Shown here: one piece after another, positions 33,367 to 43,376 of the stretch
Position numbering within the stretch: the first letter of the stretch is position 1
Layout of the letters: every line of letters begins with the position of its first letter
Assembly (NCBI GenBank): GCA_937874695.1
Contig: CALNAJ010000020.1
Location: 9,665 to 73,664, forward strand
Length of the DNA stretch: 64,000 bases
Direction of reading: 5' to 3'
Source of the DNA: an uncultured Lactobacillus sp.
GTDB lineage: Bacteria > Bacillota > Bacilli > Lactobacillales > Lactobacillaceae
The notes under the pieces: model-generated
The model's database searches: none
What the model saw: only the letters and a program-made list of their open reading frames with translations
What the model was told of the DNA's origin: nothing
Made by a program: the position numbers and the translations under genes

Positions 33367-34770
33367 ATGACGAAGAGAATTAAAGGTTCATGTACCACGA
33401 TTTTAGTAGGGAAAAAGGCTTCCTTAGACGGCTCCACCATCATTTCACGGAACGATGACGGCCACGAAGCCCTTGACCCAGAACGGTTCGTTGTGGTCAA
33501 CCCTGACGACCAACCTCGCGATTACCAAGCGGTGATCAGCGGTGTGCAAATCAAGTTACCCGACAACCCACTGCGTTACACCTCAATTCCTAACTCCATC
33601 TTAACCAACGGTATCTGGCCAGCAGCCGGCATCAACAGTGAAAATATTGCGATGTCCGCTACGGAAACCATTACCACGAACTCCCGTGTATTGGGCATTG
33701 ACCCCTACGTTGACGGTGGTATCGGTGAAGAAGACCTGGTAACGTTGGTCTTGCCATACATCCACAGCGCTCGCGATGGTGTAAAGCGTTTAGGGAGCTT
33801 GTTGGAAGAATTCGGGACCTACGAACCAAACGGAATCGCCTTCTCCGACAACAACGAAATCTGGTGGTTAGAAACCATCGGTGGGCATCACTGGGCCGCT
33901 AAGCGGATTCCGGACGACGCCTACGTGGTTGCTCCTAACCGCATGAACATTGACGACTTTGACTTTAGTGCCGAAGACACCTTGGCTTCAGACGACTTGG
34001 AAGACTTGATTGCCAAGTACAACCTGAACCCCGACTTCGACCAAGTTAACCTGCGTCACATCTTCGGCAGTGCTTCCATCAAGGACACGGTCTACAACAA
34101 CCCACGTGCTTGGTTTGGCCAGAAGTACTTCAATCCTGAAATCGAACAAGATCCTCAGGACCAAGACTTACCATTCATCTGCCACGCCAACCGGAAGATC
34201 TCAATCGACGATGTCAAATTTGTCTTGAGTTCTCACTTTGAAAACACGAAGTATGATGTTTACGGTCACGGCTCTGAAGATGACAAGACGTTGTTCCGCC
34301 CAATTGGGATCAACCGGAACCACGATGTTCACATCTTACAAATCCGAAACAACGTGCCCGACAGCATCGCCGGGATTCACTGGTTAGCCTTTGGTGCCAA
34401 CACGTTCAACACGGTCGTGCCATTCTACGCCAACGTTGACGACACGCCAGCTGCTTACAAAGACGCCGATGGAACCTTCAACATGAACCACATGTACTGG
34501 TTGAGCTGCACCACGGCATTGCTGGGTGACACGGACTACAGTCTTTACGAAGACTTCCGTAACACCTTCGCCTTGGAAGCCATGGCCGCTTACCGGAAGA
34601 TCCAACACGAAACGGATGCCGCTATTGTTGACGGCGCCGACACCAAGATCCTGAAGGAAGCCAACGAAAAGCTTTCCGATGAATCCTTCACCCGTCAAAC
34701 GAAGTTACTGGGTGACATGGTGACGTTTGGTTCCGAACACATGAAGTTACGTTACAACTTAAACGATTAA
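33367..34770 (+). CDS. pepD: C69-family dipeptidase (PepD-like)
   Basis: 467-aa cytosolic dipeptidase of the N-terminal-nucleophile C69 family, hydrolysing a broad range of dipeptides in the final step of peptide use. The N-terminal stretch KGSCTTILVGKKASLDGSTIISRNDD contains the nucleophilic cysteine (Cys9) and the following Asp/Arg pattern of the family; EIWWLETIGGHHWAAKRIPDDAYVVAPN is another hallmark. ATG at 33367 with AAAGGAGT upstream; a longer frame from 33340 crosses the promoter -10 and is rejected. It is functionally linked to Opp and PepN, although unlinked in operon. Confidence 0.9.
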   Translation: MTKRIKGSCTTILVGKKASLDGSTIISRNDDGHEALDPERFVVVNPDDQPRDYQAVISGVQIKLPDNPLRYTSIPNSILTNGIWPAAGINSENIAMSATETITTNSRVLGIDPYVDGGIGEEDLVTLVLPYIHSARDGVKRLGSLLEEFGTYEPNGIAFSDNNEIWWLETIGGHHWAAKRIPDDAYVVAPNRMNIDDFDFSAEDTLASDDLEDLIAKYNLNPDFDQVNLRHIFGSASIKDTVYNNPRAWFGQKYFNPEIEQDPQDQDLPFICHANRKISIDDVKFVLSSHFENTKYDVYGHGSEDDKTLFRPIGINRNHDVHILQIRNNVPDSIAGIHWLAFGANTFNTVVPFYANVDDTPAAYKDADGTFNMNHMYWLSCTTALLGDTDYSLYEDFRNTFALEAMAAYRKIQHETDAAIVDGADTKILKEANEKLSDESFTRQTKLLGDMVTFGSEHMKLRYNLND

Positions 34771-34781
34771 TTCTTAAATAG

Positions 34782-34818
34782 AATGGCACATCGGACTTCG
34801 GTCTGGTGCGCCATTTTT
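34782..34818 (+). terminator. Terminator of the dipeptidase gene
   Basis: AATGGC and inner pairs close on a GAC-TTCG-GTC tetraloop hairpin, and GCCATT is followed by TTTT. Confidence 0.88.
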
Positions 34819-34918
34819 ATAAACTGGGGATATTAGCCCGCTCGTATTTCCCAACGGTCCAGCCAGTATAACTGCTTCACCCCATAGGTGTATAGCCTCT
34901 TTTACAAAATTTACAAAG

Positions 34919-34964
34919 AAAGAGCAAGCCCCCAGTATTAAACGCCGGTAGCTTGCTCTTTTTG
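34919..34964 (-). terminator. Terminator of the permuted papain-fold gene
   Basis: AAAGAGCAAGC pairs with GCTTGCTCTTT over about 10 bp; it has T-rich flanks on both strands and lies just after the minus-strand stop at 34971. Confidence 0.85.
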
Positions 34965-34970
34965 ATATAA

Positions 34971-36047
34971 CTAGAATTTCAGTTCGTACTCAAATTTCAA
35001 TTTCTTATAGTAATCCTGTTCGATAAAATCCGTCGGTCGGACCGCACCATCCTTCATGTCGAAGTAAGCCACGCCCGCCATCTTGAGCATCTTATAGACG
35101 AATTGGGAACAGAACATGATATTGGGTTTAGCCGAATGCTTAGATACCAGCCCCAGCATGTTATAGGCACTTCCCTCACGATTGATCTCATCAATCTTGT
35201 CGATCACGAATTCCTTCTGTGCCGCGGTCACCGGCAGGCTGTAGACCAGCAGGGACGCCCCGGCCTTCTGATGGAAGAACTCCAAAGTCTCTGCGTTCAT
35301 CCCCGGTGGATAAACGTTGTCGCCCCCGTTGTAACTGATGATAGTCTCCAGGTCGCGGTCAAAAGCCAGTGACACGTGGTTGAACTGCTTGCGCGTAAAC
35401 ACCGAGATCATCTCGCTAGCAGCGCTCCCCGTATTGGACACCGCCAAGTAAAGGTTGGTATCGGCCAGTGTGGCATCCGCCGCATCAAAGTAAGCATTCG
35501 TGAGCGTCCCGTGGTTGATGTACCGCACTGAACTGTGCCGCGGTAGGTCTTCCAGAATCGTCTTCACGTGAGCCACCGACACCTTGTCCTTGGCTTCAGC
35601 AGCGGTATCCATAAGACTGCTCAGCTTGTCTGCACTCTGTCGCAGCTCATCAAAGCTCACGGTCGTCGCCTCTTCAACCGTCGGCAAATAGAAGACCGTT
35701 TGGTTGTTGGTCGTCACGAACCGTTCGACCCACAGCGGGACGAGAATGATGATGATGCCCAGAATCTTAGCTGGAAAGTATACGGGCGACCAGCCACGCA
35801 TCGGAAAGACCACCACCGAGATGAAGATAATCTTTAAGGCCAGTAGGAGCCCATAAGCAGCAGTCAGTCCAAGCTTTGCCGGTCGAGGAAATTGGGCGAG
35901 CCACGTCCGCACAATCATGACTGCCGCTAGATAAATGTAGACGATAATCAGGATGGGCTGATTAGCAAATAGGTACAGGCTGATCAGCAGGAGCCAGCCA
36001 AATCCACGAATTCTAATCGATTGAAAATAATTGATGACGTCGTTCAT
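34971..36047 (-). CDS. Membrane protein with C-terminal permuted papain-like (YiiX/NlpC-P60-type) domain
   Basis: 358 aa. About four membrane helices lie in residues 1-120, then a helical linker. The C-terminal domain (about 190-345) has the order His then Cys: FNHVSLAFD supplies the histidine and NIMFCSQFVYKML the cysteine. This is the circularly permuted papain arrangement seen in YiiX/LRAT-type NlpC/P60 relatives. Substrates of this clade may be lipids, murein or peptides; none can be chosen here. Topology suggests the catalytic domain follows the last helix, side unresolved. ATG at 36047 with AAAGGGG upstream. Monocistronic. Confidence 0.75.
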   Translation of the reverse strand: MNDVINYFQSIRIRGFGWLLLISLYLFANQPILIIVYIYLAAVMIVRTWLAQFPRPAKLGLTAAYGLLLALKIIFISVVVFPMRGWSPVYFPAKILGIIIILVPLWVERFVTTNNQTVFYLPTVEEATTVSFDELRQSADKLSSLMDTAAEAKDKVSVAHVKTILEDLPRHSSVRYINHGTLTNAYFDAADATLADTNLYLAVSNTGSAASEMISVFTRKQFNHVSLAFDRDLETIISYNGGDNVYPPGMNAETLEFFHQKAGASLLVYSLPVTAAQKEFVIDKIDEINREGSAYNMLGLVSKHSAKPNIMFCSQFVYKMLKMAGVAYFDMKDGAVRPTDFIEQDYYKKLKFEYELKF

Positions 36048-36245
36048 GACAAACCCCTTTCACGTAAAAAGACGAACATCGCTATCATTGACAGTCGCCA
36101 GTTGGTCAAGTCACTTAACTTAGAAATAGTAAATTTAGTATACCATACTCCTCCATATGACACTGGTTGTACCAGGCCTTTCCATTGCTTGAGCGCTGGA
36201 ACAATTATTGGTTGAAAACGATTCTTCTCACGGCTCGTTAAAAGG

Positions 36246-36290
36246 ATGAGACTGAATCTTGAAAAATTACATTAGTAGTAAGTAGAGGGC
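36246..36290 (+). repeat. Short solo repeat related to segments upstream of elements A and H
   Basis: The segment GATGAGACTGAATC ... AAATTACATTAGTAGTAAGT resembles 111-146 (upstream of copy A) and about 57530-57570 (upstream of copy H). The shared core is TTACATTRGTARTARGT. Here no structured element follows. It is the only notable sequence in the 309-nt gap between the papain-fold gene and pepN; a stray promoter, a leader piece or a decayed element are all possible. Confidence 0.55.
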
Positions 36291-36291
36291 C

Positions 36292-36324
36292 AAAAAAGCA
36301 GCTACCAAAGACGTTGGTAACTGC
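36292..36324 (-). terminator. Terminator of pepN
   Basis: GCAGCTACCA (36298-36307) pairs with TGGTAACTGC (36315-36324); on the minus strand a TTTTTT run follows. Confidence 0.88.
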
Positions 36325-36356
36325 TCACAATAATTTATTTTTAAACTGTTACGTGC

Positions 36357-38891
36357 TTACTTCACCGTCTTGGCAACTGCGGCGTGAACCGCGTCCTTCT
36401 CGGCTTCAACCAGGTCAACGCGACTCTCGATGACCTTGGTGTCCATCTTGATTTCCCGGGTTAAGCCTGGGGTGTTGATCTTCGGCGTGAAGAAGGCCTT
36501 GAATTCGGCTAAGCGTTCTGGCGTATGGAAGATGCCGGAGGTCACGGTGATGTACGTGGTGAATTCCATGTCGCCACCGACCGTGTCTTCCAACCATTGC
36601 CAGTCATTTCTGATCCAGTCCCAAGCGGCTTGTTGGCCCTTGTCGTTGCCCAGAACACCGCGGTACCAAGCCCGCAAGTCTTGTGGCTTGATGGTTCCAG
36701 CGTCTTCAAACAACGTGATCAACTTGGCAATCTGCTTGGCATCCGGTGTCGTTGGCAGTGCAGAAGCTAAGTCTGCCTTGTAGCCAGCATCACTGGATGA
36801 CCGGTAGTCGTTCAACAATTGATCGAACAACTGGTCACTGCCGAAGTGCTTGATTTCGTTGGCTAAAATGAAGACCCGAGTTGCGGCTGGCAACGTTGCG
36901 GGGTTGTCCTGGTGGGCAACGAAGACAGCGTGGGCAGCGGCAATCGATTCAGCATTCTTGGCGTATAAGGTGGCGTTCAAAACGTATGGCCGCGTTAATT
37001 GGTCATCGTTAGATTCGCCGGCCTTAGGCGTCCAGCCTAATCGGGCAACTTGACTGGCACTCAGCTTGTCGAATAAGGCTTGTAACTGCTGTTCTTCGGT
37101 AGAATCTGGCGTCACAAACTTCTTCAAGTTGCTGGCAACACCGTACAGAACGTCGTTGACGACCGTGGAGTGGCTGGCAGCGAACCGGTCCAGTAATGGC
37201 ACGATTGCTGCGTAGGAAATCTGGCGACCTTCGGCTAATAACCGCAAGTCTTGCAACAATTGTAACTGAGTGATGGCATCCAGGGAATCCAGGTTAGCAA
37301 GGATGTCTTGTAACAGGGTGTCGTCGTATTTCACGATGAAGTGAGAATTGTTGCCCACGTTCAAACGGAAAGGTTCGCCACTGGCCTTACGTAGGTCGGC
37401 GTAATCCCCTAAGGTAGCGGACTGGTCGGCGAAGATGGCTGGCGCGGCATTGTAATTACTGTTCAATGGGACCTGCCATTGACGACCGGCATCCTGACCC
37501 TCACCCACGAAGAATTGGTTCTGCGTAATGGTTAATTTACCAGCAACTACTGCGGCGGAAACGACCGGATAACCGGGTTGTTCCAACCAAGAGTTCATGA
37601 TGGCACCGACGTTCATGCCGGAAGCGTCACCCAATGCGGCCCAGAGGTCAGCACCGGTAGCGTTGCCGTAATGGTGAGCAGCGAAGTAGGCCTTCAAGCC
37701 TTGACGTAAAGCATCGTCGCCGATTAAGGCACGGACCATGACGAGCATCCGGGCCCCCTTGGCGTAAACAATGGCACTATCGAACAAGGCGTCGATTTCG
37801 GCGGGATCTTCAACCTGCACGTGAACGGACTGTACGCCGTCGGTAGCGTCCCGTTGGAGTGCCATCGGAGCTTCAGTCGTCTGGAAGACTTCCCAGATGT
37901 GCCAGTCGGGTTCGATGGCGTCGATAGCGACGTATTCCATCATGTTGGCGAAACTTTCGTTCAACCAGAGGTCGTCCCACCACTTCATGGTAACCAGGTC
38001 ACCGAACCATTGGTGCGCGAGTTCGTGGGCAATGACCGTTGCGACCCGTTGCTTGGTTTCAAACGAGGTATTGTCGGGATCTAACAATAAGTAGGCTTCA
38101 CGATACGTGACCAAGCCCCAGTTTTCCATGGCACCGGCTGAGAAATCGGGTAAGGCCATTTGCCAAGAATGTGGGAGTGGATATGGCGTCTGGTAGAAGT
38201 CTTCGTAGAATTCGATGGAGCGCTTGGCAATGTCTAAGGCGAAGTCGAGTTCCTTGGCTTGGTGTGCCTTGGTTGCGAAGACACCGACTTGCACGCCACT
38301 CTTGGTGGTGGTCAGCTTGCTCTGCATTTCCCCGAAGGCAAAGGCAATCAGGTACGTGGACATGCGGACCGTGGTGTCGAAGTAGTGGACGCCATTTTCG
38401 GTCTTGGTTTCAGGCATGTTGCTGATGATGGTTTCGCCGTCGTGTTCGTCGAACTTGATGGCCAGGTCAAAGGTGGCCTTGGCTTCGGGTTCGTCGACAC
38501 ATGGGAAGGCTTGGCGGGCAGCGGTCGTTTCAAACTGCGTCCCGATGATCAGTTTCTTCTCGCCATCGACGTCGTAGTAGGATGGGTAGATGCCCATCAT
38601 GCTGTCGGTCAGGGGTGCGGTGAAGTCGATGGCTAGTGTGGTTTCGCCAGTCTTGGTCAGATCGATATGGATGCCTTCACTCTTATCATCGAAGGTAAAT
38701 GGCACATCTTGACCGTCGGCTTTGACGGCACTGATGGTCATGAACTTCTGGTGAATGGCGATGCTAGTCGCCTTGGCGTCACCGGTAATGGTGGACGTCC
38801 CAGAAATGGTCTTTGCGGCACGATTAATGTCTAAGTATACGTTGTAATGCGTTGGTTGGAATAATTCGTAAAAATGTGTGGATTTTGCCAT
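36357..38891 (-). CDS. pepN: Aminopeptidase N (M1 zinc metallopeptidase)
   Basis: 844-aa cytosolic aminopeptidase releasing N-terminal residues from peptides, the main general aminopeptidase of lactic acid bacteria. M1 motifs: GAMEN at about residues 253-257 for substrate N-terminus recognition, HELAHQWF at 289-296 (zinc ligands and catalytic Glu290), and the third ligand in NESFANMMEY. The ERAP1-like helical C-terminal domain is complete. ATG at 38891 with AGGAGG upstream gives exactly the family length; a 29-residue upstream extension is rejected. It works downstream of Opp peptide uptake. Monocistronic. Confidence 0.96.
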   Translation of the reverse strand: MAKSTHFYELFQPTHYNVYLDINRAAKTISGTSTITGDAKATSIAIHQKFMTISAVKADGQDVPFTFDDKSEGIHIDLTKTGETTLAIDFTAPLTDSMMGIYPSYYDVDGEKKLIIGTQFETTAARQAFPCVDEPEAKATFDLAIKFDEHDGETIISNMPETKTENGVHYFDTTVRMSTYLIAFAFGEMQSKLTTTKSGVQVGVFATKAHQAKELDFALDIAKRSIEFYEDFYQTPYPLPHSWQMALPDFSAGAMENWGLVTYREAYLLLDPDNTSFETKQRVATVIAHELAHQWFGDLVTMKWWDDLWLNESFANMMEYVAIDAIEPDWHIWEVFQTTEAPMALQRDATDGVQSVHVQVEDPAEIDALFDSAIVYAKGARMLVMVRALIGDDALRQGLKAYFAAHHYGNATGADLWAALGDASGMNVGAIMNSWLEQPGYPVVSAAVVAGKLTITQNQFFVGEGQDAGRQWQVPLNSNYNAAPAIFADQSATLGDYADLRKASGEPFRLNVGNNSHFIVKYDDTLLQDILANLDSLDAITQLQLLQDLRLLAEGRQISYAAIVPLLDRFAASHSTVVNDVLYGVASNLKKFVTPDSTEEQQLQALFDKLSASQVARLGWTPKAGESNDDQLTRPYVLNATLYAKNAESIAAAHAVFVAHQDNPATLPAATRVFILANEIKHFGSDQLFDQLLNDYRSSSDAGYKADLASALPTTPDAKQIAKLITLFEDAGTIKPQDLRAWYRGVLGNDKGQQAAWDWIRNDWQWLEDTVGGDMEFTTYITVTSGIFHTPERLAEFKAFFTPKINTPGLTREIKMDTKVIESRVDLVEAEKDAVHAAVAKTVK

Positions 38892-39053
38892 GATTTCCTC
38901 CTGAATTATTAGAATATCCTCATTATACACTTTTGACCGGTGGGAACCACGTGAGGTGTTACGAAAGATGACGATCACAGCATTTCCAATACACTATATT
39001 TAGAACGCCTATTTAACGTTTTTTAATAATGTCATACTTCAATCTCAGTATGA

Positions 39054-39974
39054 CTAGTCTTCTTCGCGAAAAAAATCATCCAATTCAAAAGTAACGACTG
39101 GCTTCACGTACAACTCGTATTTCGCCACCAAATCAATCAGTCGATCGCCGTCAATCAGTGTAATGACCCGCGTCCCTGTCCGTGCAGCCTTGATGGCCTC
39201 TCGAGAAAAGGTTGAGGTCGCAACAAAGATTCCAAACTCTGCATTATATTTGTCCATTGCTCCCCTGAACTTATCAATTTCCGGTGAGGGTACCATTGAT
39301 GACCAGCGTTTCGCTTGAATCGCAACTCTGGCAGTTCGGAAATCGTCGGTTGTCAGATAGCCGAAACCATCGAGTCCCCCATCGCCGCTGAGCTTTACGC
39401 CGATCTTCTCGTCTAAGTCAACGCCCATCGCCTTCACCAGCCGTCTGGCAAACAGCTCGAATTTTGCTGGACTAATCCGTAACAATGCGTTTTGTAAGTC
39501 TAATCGCCAATTATCAGCTGGATCATCATCGATTGCGTCATCCTCGAGACCATCCGGAACGGCATTTTTTCTATGTTCCACTAAATTCTGCTCACGTCTC
39601 TTTTTCCATTGCACATCAGCCTTGGCATAGATGTCGCGTTGCAAATCTAGCTGACTTAAGTCAAATTCTCGACCCATCTTGGTGAGCTCGACTTCACCAC
39701 GCTTCGGCCGGGTCAGAAAGCCAGCAAATTCTAAATTTTTGACACTAAAATTAAAAATGTAAGCAAATGGCCGATATTCCCGTCCTGATTGTTGACTAGC
39801 TACCTTCTGCGTGATAAAGCTCTCTGGAATCACATTATCACGCATTAATATATCTTCACGGATATTTTTGGTCAGTGCTCGACCACCAAGTTTCCGTAGA
39901 GACTTGATAATTTCTGGCATGGTCAGACTCTCCTGTTCACGCCGTGATAAATTTTCAAATTTGTCGCTACTCAT
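39054..39974 (-). CDS. Mrr-family restriction endonuclease-like protein
   Basis: 306 aa. The N-terminus (about 20-110) resembles the Mrr winged-helix recognition domain (MPEIIKSLRKLGGRALTKNIREDI). The C-terminal domain has a PD-(D/E)xK-type core: FELFARRLVKAMG, then SGDGGLDGFGYL (catalytic Asp) and VAIQAKRW (the Q-x-K form typical of Mrr). Such enzymes cut modified DNA (type IV restriction). There is no methyltransferase or partner nearby, consistent with a type IV system. ATG at 39974 with GAGGAG upstream. No terminator was found. Confidence is good for the fold, moderate for activity. Confidence 0.82.
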   Translation of the reverse strand: MSSDKFENLSRREQESLTMPEIIKSLRKLGGRALTKNIREDILMRDNVIPESFITQKVASQQSGREYRPFAYIFNFSVKNLEFAGFLTRPKRGEVELTKMGREFDLSQLDLQRDIYAKADVQWKKRREQNLVEHRKNAVPDGLEDDAIDDDPADNWRLDLQNALLRISPAKFELFARRLVKAMGVDLDEKIGVKLSGDGGLDGFGYLTTDDFRTARVAIQAKRWSSMVPSPEIDKFRGAMDKYNAEFGIFVATSTFSREAIKAARTGTRVITLIDGDRLIDLVAKYELYVKPVVTFELDDFFREED

Positions 39975-40150
39975 AATAGTCTCCTCACAATCAATACTCC
40001 AAGCTCTTCATGGTCAAAACTAGTCGTCATTTCTGCGCTCACCTTTGTAAATGAACCCCACCTCTATAAAGTTGGCCTTTGGCTCTCCGATTACGTTTAA
40101 GAATGTCATAGTAGCCCAAGCGATGTTTTCGCCTTCATTTCATAATTAAC

Positions 40151-43100
40151 CTAACGTTTCCGCTTCTTCCACCCGGCCAGGCCAACCAAGCTTCCCAATA
40201 AAGTTAGCCCAACAAGGACCAAACTGTTTCCCCGTTGCTCGTTGGTCTGTGGCAGTTCAGTCTTACTTTGTGCCAACTTAGCGGGTGTCTTCTGTGATGG
40301 CTTTGCAGGTATACCCAACGATTGAACCTTAACACCCTGACCACCCGTTTGGCTACCTTTAGCCTTGGACTTAGCAGCAACTACCTTCTTAGCTGGTTTC
40401 TTTGGTGTCTTCGCTGGCTTCTCTTCTGATACAATTTGATCACCATCGCCACCAGTGACTGGGCCAGTCGTCGGTGGTGTCACGTGACCACCACCATTAT
40501 CACCACCGCCAGTCGTTGTATTCGCTGAATAGGTCACGGCAACGGCCACATCGGCACTATCTGGCGTGACAGCTTGCGCCTTGGTCTGCGTCAGATCATT
40601 GGCTGGGTCAGTCGTTGCGACAACGTGCATCCCCGCTACGGTTGGATTCTTAACAGCAACAAAGGTTACCTGATTACCGACCTTGTAAACGGCCCAACTG
40701 GTATCAATTGGCCGACCCGTGATGTTCAATTCTGGAGTGCCCGTGGCAACCGAACTACTATACGTTACAACGTCTTGGGTGACCTGATCTGTCACCGTCG
40801 CAAAAGTCATGGCCTTCGTCACCGGAGTGGCGACCTGCTTATGTTGTTGATCCTGGTATGTAATCTTTTCAGTAACGGTCTTTTTCGTCGTCTTAAAACC
40901 ATGAGCTAATGTAATCGTAAAGTCGAGAATCTTATTGGCATCTTTTCCAAAGACGATTGCGCTGGTACCGTCGGAATTCTTGGTGGTATCACTGACCAGC
41001 TTGTAGCCTTTAGCCACGTCCGACTTGATTGCGGAACCGGAGTCAAATGTACTGCTGGTTCCAATAGCGCCCCGCAATTCGGGATTAGTCTTATAGTCCA
41101 AAGTCCTAATCGTCTTGCCCGTCGTCGCGTCCTTGATAGTGACGGTGGCACGCTTGGCGTTAGCATACACCATACGGATGATCTGTTTAGCCCCAGCAAA
41201 TGCGATATTGGGTGACTGACTGATATCGGTCCAAGTCTTGCCGTCCACACTAGTCTCGGCCCCAGTGTAAATATAATCCGGGAAGTCCTTCTGGTAGCTG
41301 TTCAAGGCAACTTGAGCAGTTGACGGTCCATTATAGCTACCAGTAACCGGCTTGCCAGCTTCATTGGTAATTGGCTTAAAGCTACCATCGGCATCCTTTG
41401 TCCCATAATCAACAGCAATATTCCAAGGCAAGCCATCCCTGTAGAACAGGGCGGTCCAAGTCTTAGAAACATCTGTCAAAGTCGTGGTCCAACCCGGTTG
41501 GGCATTCGCCTTCCCATTACCGGCCACCCAATCAGAGTACAGTCCCGTGCCATCTAGAATCAAGCCAGAGAAGGTGAAGCCCTTCGCAAGCTGCTGCTGC
41601 AGAAAAGTCATAACCGTGGCGTTAGCTAGCACGTTGACGTTGGCACCCACATCACCCGAGATCAGTGTTGCAGGTGCCAAGTTGAGTTGCTGCCCATCGG
41701 TCTGAAGAAGTTGAATGTTGACGTTTAAATCGCCGACACTTTCTGCTAGTTCATACGGCTGAATGATATACCCAGCGAAACTACTATTCGGATCAGACCA
41801 CGTCGTCGAGAGGCTCCCATAATTTTCATTCGTACTGGTAAGTAAGTTATACCAGGACAACGTATTACTGTTGACGTTCCCGGCATCTGCACTGGATGGA
41901 AAGAGGGATGGATACAATACGTTCTTAGCATTGTCAAAACCTTTAATTGGAAGATTAGCTGCCTCCAAATCTTTAATAATAAAGGATGGTGTCGTGTAGG
42001 TTAAAGTATCTCCCGTCGTAGTGTTTTGACCTTTGCCTACCTTGTTATTGACCTTAATCGGCCTTAATGTGATGTGTTGATGGTGTAATGCTACTTTCTG
42101 AATATTCAAACGCTTATCCGTCGCCAGTGGTGAGATATCACTAATTTGATTATATGGCATCTCAACACTTGTCAGCTGACTCTTATTCGCCAATGCAGAA
42201 ATATCGTTAATTGAAAACATGCTAATGTTCACGCTCTGCAGTTGATTCAAATTGCTTAAAGCACGAATATCCCATAAATTTCCGGGTTGAAATGATTGGC
42301 CAAAGGTATTTAAACTGACGATTGGATCAATCATAAGATATATTTGTTGTAAATTCGTCGCATTCTGAAGGCCTTCTAGTGTTTTCATGGATATCAAGGC
42401 TAAATAGTATGACGTGCATCGAACCCCGTTACCATTGAATGACTGTTTTACTTCCGTCGATGTGATACTAGTAACTGTCGCCAGTTCGGCCTTCGTAAAA
42501 TTATCCTGAAAATCATCAAAACTTGCATAAGTCTTATCAAAATTATTCCGCCAAAGAAAGAATTGTAACCCTCGGTCTGGGAGCCACTCATCAATGTAAA
42601 GTGGCTGAGTTCCATTACTATATTGTAACGGAGAATTTTTGTCTATTCCTTTAGCATCTTTTGCAATATTATTCGCATACGTTTCACCTAACCAAGGACC
42701 ATTCCAATAAGTCTGATATACAGGACTATAGCCGTCTTTTACACGTAAGTCAGAATTAATGTCTCCCCATTTCGTATGAATCGTATGATCGTAAGTATAT
42801 TGCAACTGACCAATCTTTTTAACATTAAACACTGGTTGTCCGGTAACTTTATCTGTTAAATCATCTGGATTTTGAACCATAATCCCGTTTTTGATATGCG
42901 TTCCTGGTGTATCGGTAGCACTCTTCACAGTATCTTTGGGACCACCAACATTCTTAACACCTTCCATGCCCTCATTGGTATCATCCATCGACTTCTGCGG
43001 TGTGCTTTCATTCCCCGATTGTTCTGAATCCCCTTGATTACCATCGATTGGTCGTCCAGCGGCGTAGTCTTGATTACCTGTATTGGGCTGCCCTGTCGGC

Positions 43101-43375
43101 ACTTCGGGAGCTACTGGTGTAGGCGATGCTACCTTGCCATTAGTCTCAGATGCAGCCTGTTCTTCTCTCAAAGGGTTGGCTGAGGAGTCACCTACCGGCT
43201 GCTCCTCGACAACCTTTTCCGTGGCTGGTGCACCATCATCTGCTTGTGCTGTCTGCGTAGCTTGCGGTCCCATAATGATTCCGGCCACCATACTAGTTGC
43301 CGTGATACCAGCTACCATCCAACTTTTATGTGACTTATACATCTTATAATGTGTTTTCGATTCAGAATTTTTCAT
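40151..43375 (-). CDS. LPXTG-anchored surface protein with leucine-rich repeats (paralogue 1)
   Basis: 1074-aa sortase-anchored protein. The N-terminus has a KxYKxGKxW-like signal (HYKMYKSHKSWMVAGI) cleaved after QTAQA. A low-complexity Pro/Glu/Asn-rich region follows to about residue 165. Next comes a domain with internalin-type repeats (ISALANKSQLTSVEMPYNQISDISPLA, read in parts) near 350-430, then MucBP-like beta domains (KATVTIKDATTGKTIRTLDY and ITYQDQQHKQVATPVTK), a Thr/Pro/Lys stalk, and LPQTN plus a hydrophobic helix and KKRKR. Adhesion to mucus or matrix is the usual role. GAGGGGGA precedes ATG. It is a tandem paralogue of the gene at 43886. Confidence 0.9.
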   Translation of the reverse strand: MKNSESKTHYKMYKSHKSWMVAGITATSMVAGIIMGPQATQTAQADDGAPATEKVVEEQPVGDSSANPLREEQAASETNGKVASPTPVAPEVPTGQPNTGNQDYAAGRPIDGNQGDSEQSGNESTPQKSMDDTNEGMEGVKNVGGPKDTVKSATDTPGTHIKNGIMVQNPDDLTDKVTGQPVFNVKKIGQLQYTYDHTIHTKWGDINSDLRVKDGYSPVYQTYWNGPWLGETYANNIAKDAKGIDKNSPLQYSNGTQPLYIDEWLPDRGLQFFLWRNNFDKTYASFDDFQDNFTKAELATVTSITSTEVKQSFNGNGVRCTSYYLALISMKTLEGLQNATNLQQIYLMIDPIVSLNTFGQSFQPGNLWDIRALSNLNQLQSVNISMFSINDISALANKSQLTSVEMPYNQISDISPLATDKRLNIQKVALHHQHITLRPIKVNNKVGKGQNTTTGDTLTYTTPSFIIKDLEAANLPIKGFDNAKNVLYPSLFPSSADAGNVNSNTLSWYNLLTSTNENYGSLSTTWSDPNSSFAGYIIQPYELAESVGDLNVNIQLLQTDGQQLNLAPATLISGDVGANVNVLANATVMTFLQQQLAKGFTFSGLILDGTGLYSDWVAGNGKANAQPGWTTTLTDVSKTWTALFYRDGLPWNIAVDYGTKDADGSFKPITNEAGKPVTGSYNGPSTAQVALNSYQKDFPDYIYTGAETSVDGKTWTDISQSPNIAFAGAKQIIRMVYANAKRATVTIKDATTGKTIRTLDYKTNPELRGAIGTSSTFDSGSAIKSDVAKGYKLVSDTTKNSDGTSAIVFGKDANKILDFTITLAHGFKTTKKTVTEKITYQDQQHKQVATPVTKAMTFATVTDQVTQDVVTYSSSVATGTPELNITGRPIDTSWAVYKVGNQVTFVAVKNPTVAGMHVVATTDPANDLTQTKAQAVTPDSADVAVAVTYSANTTTGGGDNGGGHVTPPTTGPVTGGDGDQIVSEEKPAKTPKKPAKKVVAAKSKAKGSQTGGQGVKVQSLGIPAKPSQKTPAKLAQSKTELPQTNEQRGNSLVLVGLTLLGSLVGLAGWKKRKR

Positions 43376-43376
43376 G

